DNA of 17,689 nt from contig CAZZFA010000100.1 in assembly GCA_964653435.1 (NCBI GenBank), positions 1 to 17,689 of the forward strand, written 5' to 3'. The notes beneath the pieces were generated by a model. It saw only the letters and a list, made by a program, of their open reading frames with translations. It was not told the origin of the DNA and searched no databases. This DNA is from CAZMVY01 sp964653435 (GTDB taxonomy: Bacteria > Planctomycetota > Phycisphaerae > UBA1845 > PWPN01). Below, piece after piece: positions 14,254 through 17,689 of the stretch (positions are counted from its first letter, which is position 1; every line of letters begins with the position of its first letter). A program made the translations under genes and the position numbers.

Positions 14254-17196
14254 CTAAGCGTTGGGGATCTCTAGCAGCCGGTTGAAAACACGAAGCCATC
14301 CCTCGATCAGCTTGCACTTGACCTCCGTGGCCTCCAACGGAGTTAGCTCCAGATGCGACGGTCCAAACATCCCCCCTGATGTCTCCTTGCTGGGCGACCA
14401 GCGCCGCCCCAGCCAGCGCCCTATCTCAGCCTGCACTTCGTTCCACGTTCCCCTCTGCTTTGCGGTCAACGTATGGGCTGCCCTGTTTCTCAGGGAGAAC
14501 GTAACGTCTGCAAGCCGCTGTAGCCGGGAATCCGCCAGCTTTGCCTTGAACGCCTCGACAAGATCTTCCTCTGGACCACCGGGAAAGGCAGACGGTTCGA
14601 GCACTTCCGTGGTCAGTTGCGTAATCATCAGCCCTGCGTAAAAAAGGCTCCGCCACGCACCCTCGCTGGAGTCAGAAGCCACCGGCTTCCTCAGGTCAGC
14701 AAGAAAACTAGCCTTCCGCTCGTTGGCCACATCGCTGAAATACCTTGCCGCGGCCGGGGAAGACGTACAGTGTTCGTGTAGTTCGCCAAATCGGTCGACC
14801 GCTGACCGCAGTTTATCGGCGGGCGACGCCATCCAAGGATTCGGCGCGAGATTCTGTTGCCACCGGTCATTTCCCACAGCGCGCCGCTCAGCTTGGCATT
14901 CTCTGAAAACACCCTCCAATTCGGCAGCGATGAGCTTCTTCAGTCGCAGATACCCGTCATCATTGCTCGGCGGGCGTCCCTTGAAGGGCTTACTGTTGTA
15001 TAGAGTATGTTCTATGCGGTACTCAGGAGCGCGAAGTCCGTTCCATCGGTCGCACATGATACGCAGTAAATCGAAGACATCGACCGGCGTCCTTTCGCCG
15101 GAGCGCGTTGTCTTGGCTGGCAAGTATGGAAGCTGTCTTAGGTACAACCATTGGGCCGCCTCAAGCCACTCCTTCAGACCGGTCATGCCGACACGATGAG
15201 AACGAAACGCATCCTCATATCGATACCAATCAGCCGGCAACACCTCCGCAGTGATCTGATTGCGGAAGTCGCGAAGCAGCTCGCTCGCTCGTCCCAGTAC
15301 GGCAACCACGTCTTCCTTTTCGGTTAGTACGATCGTTGGCTCGCGCCTCGGCGCGGCGGATCGATCCTCTTGGATTCCTCGCTCGTCATCCACCACGATT
15401 CGAATATCCGAGAGAACATCGTGGACTCGCGTAGCCCAGGCGGAGATCCTGTCACAATGCGGTTCACGTCTGGCTGCCATTAGAAACGCGTACCAGCCCT
15501 TGAGTTGATGATATAGTTCGGTTGTCGCCGCAGCATCTTGCTTCGTAAGGCGAAAGAACTCAACATTCCGCTGCCCCCGAATAATGCATTGCTTGTCCCA
15601 CCTTTCGCCAACGATGCGCACCCCATCATCATGTGGTACTGCATGCACATCGCCCCGCCAAAGGAAGACAAGAAGCTTCTCGACGAACCGCCAAGCTGCT
15701 TTACCTTTGAAGATCTCTGCCTCTGGCGGCTCGGGCCACCGCGACTCAAGACGAGCAGATAACCCGTACTCAATGCTGAGGTCAGGGCACAGTCTGCGCA
15801 TCATAAGTGCGGCAAGACGTTCCGTGGATAATCTGCGTCCTGAGCGGACGTGTCCGCGAGTAACGCCAGCGAAAGGCGTCTGCGAGACGAGCTCGCTTCC
15901 GAAGAGACGCCGTGCGGCTTTTACGATGCCATGCTTCCTGACATTGTGCAATAAGACTCGTAGCTGCCGTTTGACGGCACGAGGAAGAGACAGGCCAGTG
16001 CCGTCAGTACGGATTCCGGTTATAACGAAGCCTCTCTCGACGCTACCGCAGCGAGTCTTTCGGGGGTTGAGGGAAAAACCGCTGCCCGCAAGTGCGCGGA
16101 CCACTCTTGACTCGACGTGGGCTCGGAATGATTCGGGCGACTGTAGGCCGAGGGATCTGGCGGTTCGGCGTGAGACCGAGATCGTGATGTCATCGACGTA
16201 GCGCGTATAGACGAGCGACGGACCAATCGCATCGCGAATACGTCGATCATACTCGTGGAAAACGAGGGTGGCGAGTGCAGGAGACGTCGGAGCGCCTTGT
16301 GGAAGATGGCCGCGGTGCGTGGCCAAGCGGGCAACGAGAATGGCAGCGTCGCGCGTCCAATGGTGTTGTTCTATATGCTCGTGCTCTTTGCCGAGTTCGT
16401 CTTTCTCCGTCTGACGAATGTGCAGCAGCGGGGCCGTAGAGCGCTCCAGCATCGGAATAATGTGACGCAGTCTTACGGATGGAAAGAAATCGCGTATATC
16501 AAAGGACACGATGTATTCCTGGCCCATATGCTGCAAAGCGTTACGGAAGACGGCTGCGGTGTTTGCGGGGCGACATCCGTATACGTAATCTGGCAGTTGC
16601 TCGCAGAGCCGGTTGAGCGTCAGCTTCAGGATGAGACGCTGGAGCCGGCGCAATGGAGGTACAGGAACGTGAAGAAGGCGCGTCCGACGGGGGGCTTTCT
16701 CCACGCGTCGCTCCGTGTAAAGGGAACCCCACCGACGGTATGGAGCACGGATGCGGCGGTCCGGGCGCCAGAAGTAGCCAGGGCGTTCCCTTGTCTGGCG
16801 GCGTCCGTCCGTTTGGTCAAAGTACGTTGGCCGAAAGGCCATGGTGTGAAGTAGTCGCGAGGACATCCACGGGTCGCGCCGCCGTGCCAGGGCTACAAGA
16901 ACACGCACGAAGAGCCGCTTTGCCCGGCTAGGTAGCCGGGCGTACGGCAAGGTGCCCAGAAGGACGTTCCCAGCATAAACCCAGTTGAGAAGGCGCCGAC
17001 GTGTTGGGTACGCTGACGCAATTCTCAGCAGAATCGGTGGACGCTGCGACGTAGGCTCACGGGAGTAGACTATCCAAAGCAGCTGGAGGGGCTGTAGGGA
17101 GGCCAACAGGGCTCTGGCCTGCTCTTGCTGCTCTTCTTCGGAGGTGCCTTCTTGCTTGATCTCGGTCAGCTTCTGGAAGACTTCTGCCGTGGTCAT
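14254..17196 (-). CDS. Retron-like reverse transcriptase fused to a C-terminal HEPN-type domain
   Basis: The 980-aa protein starts at ATG 17196 after GAGGAAG; a TTG at 17214 is less likely. Residues 1-160 are a helical extension of unknown type. The RT domain (about 165-435) shows VPVPPLRRLQRLILKL (motif 1-2), NALQH at 219-223 (the retron NAxxH motif), FDIRDFFPS (catalytic D233), LPQGAPTSPALA (about 299-309), YVDD at 333-336 (retrons mostly have YADD), GFSLNPRKTR, and VITG at 391-394 (retron VTG position). Residues 440-980 are not recognised except RNRAAH at 903-908, a HEPN ribonuclease RNxxxH motif within a helical region. AbiA-type RTs also carry a C-terminal HEPN. No nuclease or ATPase partner gene adjoins. 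Base composition is visibly lower in GC than the neighbours, and the gene is bracketed by IS66 ends, so it is probably horizontally acquired. Anti-phage abortive infection is the likely role, by inference. Confidence 0.85.
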   Translation of the reverse strand: MTTAEVFQKLTEIKQEGTSEEEQQEQARALLASLQPLQLLWIVYSREPTSQRPPILLRIASAYPTRRRLLNWVYAGNVLLGTLPYARLPSRAKRLFVRVLVALARRRDPWMSSRLLHTMAFRPTYFDQTDGRRQTRERPGYFWRPDRRIRAPYRRWGSLYTERRVEKAPRRTRLLHVPVPPLRRLQRLILKLTLNRLCEQLPDYVYGCRPANTAAVFRNALQHMGQEYIVSFDIRDFFPSVRLRHIIPMLERSTAPLLHIRQTEKDELGKEHEHIEQHHWTRDAAILVARLATHRGHLPQGAPTSPALATLVFHEYDRRIRDAIGPSLVYTRYVDDITISVSRRTARSLGLQSPESFRAHVESRVVRALAGSGFSLNPRKTRCGSVERGFVITGIRTDGTGLSLPRAVKRQLRVLLHNVRKHGIVKAARRLFGSELVSQTPFAGVTRGHVRSGRRLSTERLAALMMRRLCPDLSIEYGLSARLESRWPEPPEAEIFKGKAAWRFVEKLLVFLWRGDVHAVPHDDGVRIVGERWDKQCIIRGQRNVEFFRLTKQDAAATTELYHQLKGWYAFLMAARREPHCDRISAWATRVHDVLSDIRIVVDDERGIQEDRSAAPRREPTIVLTEKEDVVAVLGRASELLRDFRNQITAEVLPADWYRYEDAFRSHRVGMTGLKEWLEAAQWLYLRQLPYLPAKTTRSGERTPVDVFDLLRIMCDRWNGLRAPEYRIEHTLYNSKPFKGRPPSNDDGYLRLKKLIAAELEGVFRECQAERRAVGNDRWQQNLAPNPWMASPADKLRSAVDRFGELHEHCTSSPAAARYFSDVANERKASFLADLRKPVASDSSEGAWRSLFYAGLMITQLTTEVLEPSAFPGGPEEDLVEAFKAKLADSRLQRLADVTFSLRNRAAHTLTAKQRGTWNEVQAEIGRWLGRRWSPSKETSGGMFGPSHLELTPLEATEVKCKLIEGWLRVFNRLLEIPNA

Positions 17197-17219
17197 GCAA
17201 AGCGTCTTCCTCAAAAGGA

Positions 17220-17377
17220 GGCGAGGCGGGTGGACCTACCTGGTGCGCGCGGGTGGGCTGGCCTGCCCATCCCGCCGGGACATAAAAAATCTACCACCAC
17301 ATGCATCAGCCGGCGATACGCCAGCCTATCCACCGCGCATGTGGACTGCGAGTTCTAGGTGCGCAACTCGCCTCGCC
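17220..17377 (-). ncRNA. Candidate retron-like (msr-msd type) structured RNA
   Basis: On the minus strand GGCGAGGCG (17377-17369) and CGCCTCGCC (17228-17220) are perfect 9-bp complements, positioned like retron a1/a2. Enclosed are three hairpins. The first is GCGAGTT/AACTCGC (17371-17365 with 17354-17348, 10-nt loop). The second has an outer stem CCACATGC/GCATGTGG (17344-17337 with 17304-17297) around an inner GGCTGGCG-TAT-CGCCGGCT (17326-17308). The third is CGGGATGGGC/GCCCACCCG (17274-17265 with 17258-17250, 6-nt loop, one bulge). A U-rich linker separates hairpins two and three. The RNA ends 23 nt before the RT start and its 5' end coincides with the predicted transcription start. The branching G and the msr/msd boundary cannot be fixed from sequence alone. 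The last 3 nt of a1 also belong to hairpin one. Confidence 0.62.
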
Positions 17378-17384
17378 AACGGTG

Positions 17385-17412
17385 ATTGTATTGCTTCGGG
17401 GCGGTTCGTCAA
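17385..17412 (-). promoter_or_regulatory. Sigma70-type promoter of the RNA-RT module
   Basis: On the minus strand TTGACG (17412-17407) and TACAAT (17390-17385) are separated by 16 nt, each one mismatch from consensus. A start 7-8 nt after the -10 box falls at 17378-17377, the first base of the a1-like repeat. This would make one transcript carrying the structured RNA and the RT. Confidence 0.65.
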
Positions 17413-17459
17413 GTCCCCGTCATCCCGGCCGGCTACTCACCGCGCTGGGCATGAGCATC

Positions 17460-17479
17460 GTAACCGTCCGGCCAACCAG
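17460..17479. repeat. IS66 terminal inverted repeat (left end of the right copy)
   Basis: GTAACCGTCCGGCCAACC starts at 17460. It differs at one of 18 positions from the outward sequence of the repeat ending at 14074, and is in inverted orientation to it. Confidence 0.65.
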
Positions 17480-17531
17480 ATCGGCGTAACCGCGGGGCTT
17501 CGCCGGGGGGGTCGGGTGTCTTGCGAGGGGT

Positions 17532-17689
17532 TCAGTTCGCGGGGATCGTGGCAGGTTGCCGTGTCTTCCACCGATCGGGCAGGAACGGATCGAGCTGGCT
17601 GACCGGTGTCGCGGCGATCCGCGTCAGCACGTCGCGCAGGTACGCGAACGGATCGACCCTGTGCCGCTGGCAGGTGGCGATGAGGCTGA
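17532..17689 (-). CDS. tnpC: IS66 family transposase TnpC, C-terminal fragment (5' end outside window)
   Basis: The minus frame from the window end to the TGA at 17532-17534 reads SLIATCQRHRVDPFAYLRDV, then LTRIAATPVSQLDPFLPDRW and a short tail. This matches the conserved C-terminal domain of IS66 DDE transposases (YSLIATCKxHGVDPFxYLRDVLxRL...LLPxxW). The catalytic core is outside the window. The stop lies 72 nt inside the terminal repeat at 17460, the usual arrangement. Confidence 0.8.
   Translation of the reverse strand, partial: SLIATCQRHRVDPFAYLRDVLTRIAATPVSQLDPFLPDRWKTRQPATIPAN

Larger units (their letters stand above)
17460..17689 (-). mobile_element. IS66-family element, left end (continues beyond window)
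   Basis: The end begins GTAACCGTCCGGCCAACC at 17460 and extends rightwards, with the 3' end of tnpC read towards it. A second GTAACCG occurs at 17486-17492 inside the end. The element has the same orientation as the truncated IS66 copy at 13640-14074, so the RT module lies between two directly oriented IS66 pieces. Confidence 0.68.

Noticed and set aside
14254..17196. Diversity-generating retroelement or group II intron RT
   Set aside because: I saw no template/variable repeat pair and no nearby target gene. The RT lacks recognisable maturase/HNH parts and intron RNA domains are not evident; the NAxxH and VTG motifs and the C-terminal extension point to the retron/Abi side.
1..17689. CRISPR array or tRNA/rRNA genes
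   Set aside because: No regularly spaced direct repeats, tRNA cloverleaf or rRNA signature was seen in reading the window.

Overview
This is a GC-rich chromosomal window from a heterotrophic bacterium. The mix of gene families (two divergent uroporphyrinogen-decarboxylase-like proteins, sugar isomerase, FG-GAP exported protein, M55 peptidase, DUF438-hemerythrin and multiheme cytochrome c) fits a Planctomycetota-like or related environmental lineage. That placement is an inference from gene content only; there is no rRNA or marker phylogeny here.

Layout: 1-522 is the 3' end of a type I topoisomerase gene (zinc ribbons, + strand). From 5894 down to 662 runs a minus-strand sugar or carboxylic-acid catabolism-like operon: URO-D-like protein, DegT/StrS aminotransferase, fucose-isomerase-like protein, a C-terminal gene remnant and a frameshifted exported protein. 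A palindrome matching the FadR/GntR operator consensus lies in the divergent region at 5955-5965, and an exported FG-GAP protein (from 6024) is read the other way. At about 7150-7165 that gene is fused tail-to-tail with the stump of a Tat-exported protein gene; both have lost their 3' ends. The stump belongs to a minus-strand respiratory or stress operon (DUF438-hemerythrin-PAS protein, tetraheme cytochrome c, Tat protein) that carries an almost ideal FNR/NnrR class II promoter (9346-9387). From 13232 down to 10058 runs a second minus-strand cluster: zinc-site URO-D/MtaA-like protein, SAM methyltransferase, OsmC peroxidase and M55 D-aminopeptidase-like protein.

From 13450 to the end is an accessory region. 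It holds nested transposase remnants (IS630-like, IS256-like, IS66), then a large reverse-transcriptase gene of lower GC (14254-17196, 980 aa), then the end of another IS66 element. The RT has retron-like features (an NAxxH motif before motif 3, QGAPTSP, YVDD, and a VTG-like motif), a long N-terminal extension, and about 550 extra C-terminal residues ending in a HEPN-type RNxxxH motif. Just upstream, a consensus-like sigma70 promoter is placed so that transcription would start at the first base of a 158-nt segment. That segment is bounded by a perfect 9-bp inverted repeat (a1/a2-like) enclosing three strong hairpins. This RT-HEPN gene plus structured RNA, bracketed by IS66 ends, is the best candidate in the window for an undescribed system, most likely a retron-like or AbiA-like anti-phage module.
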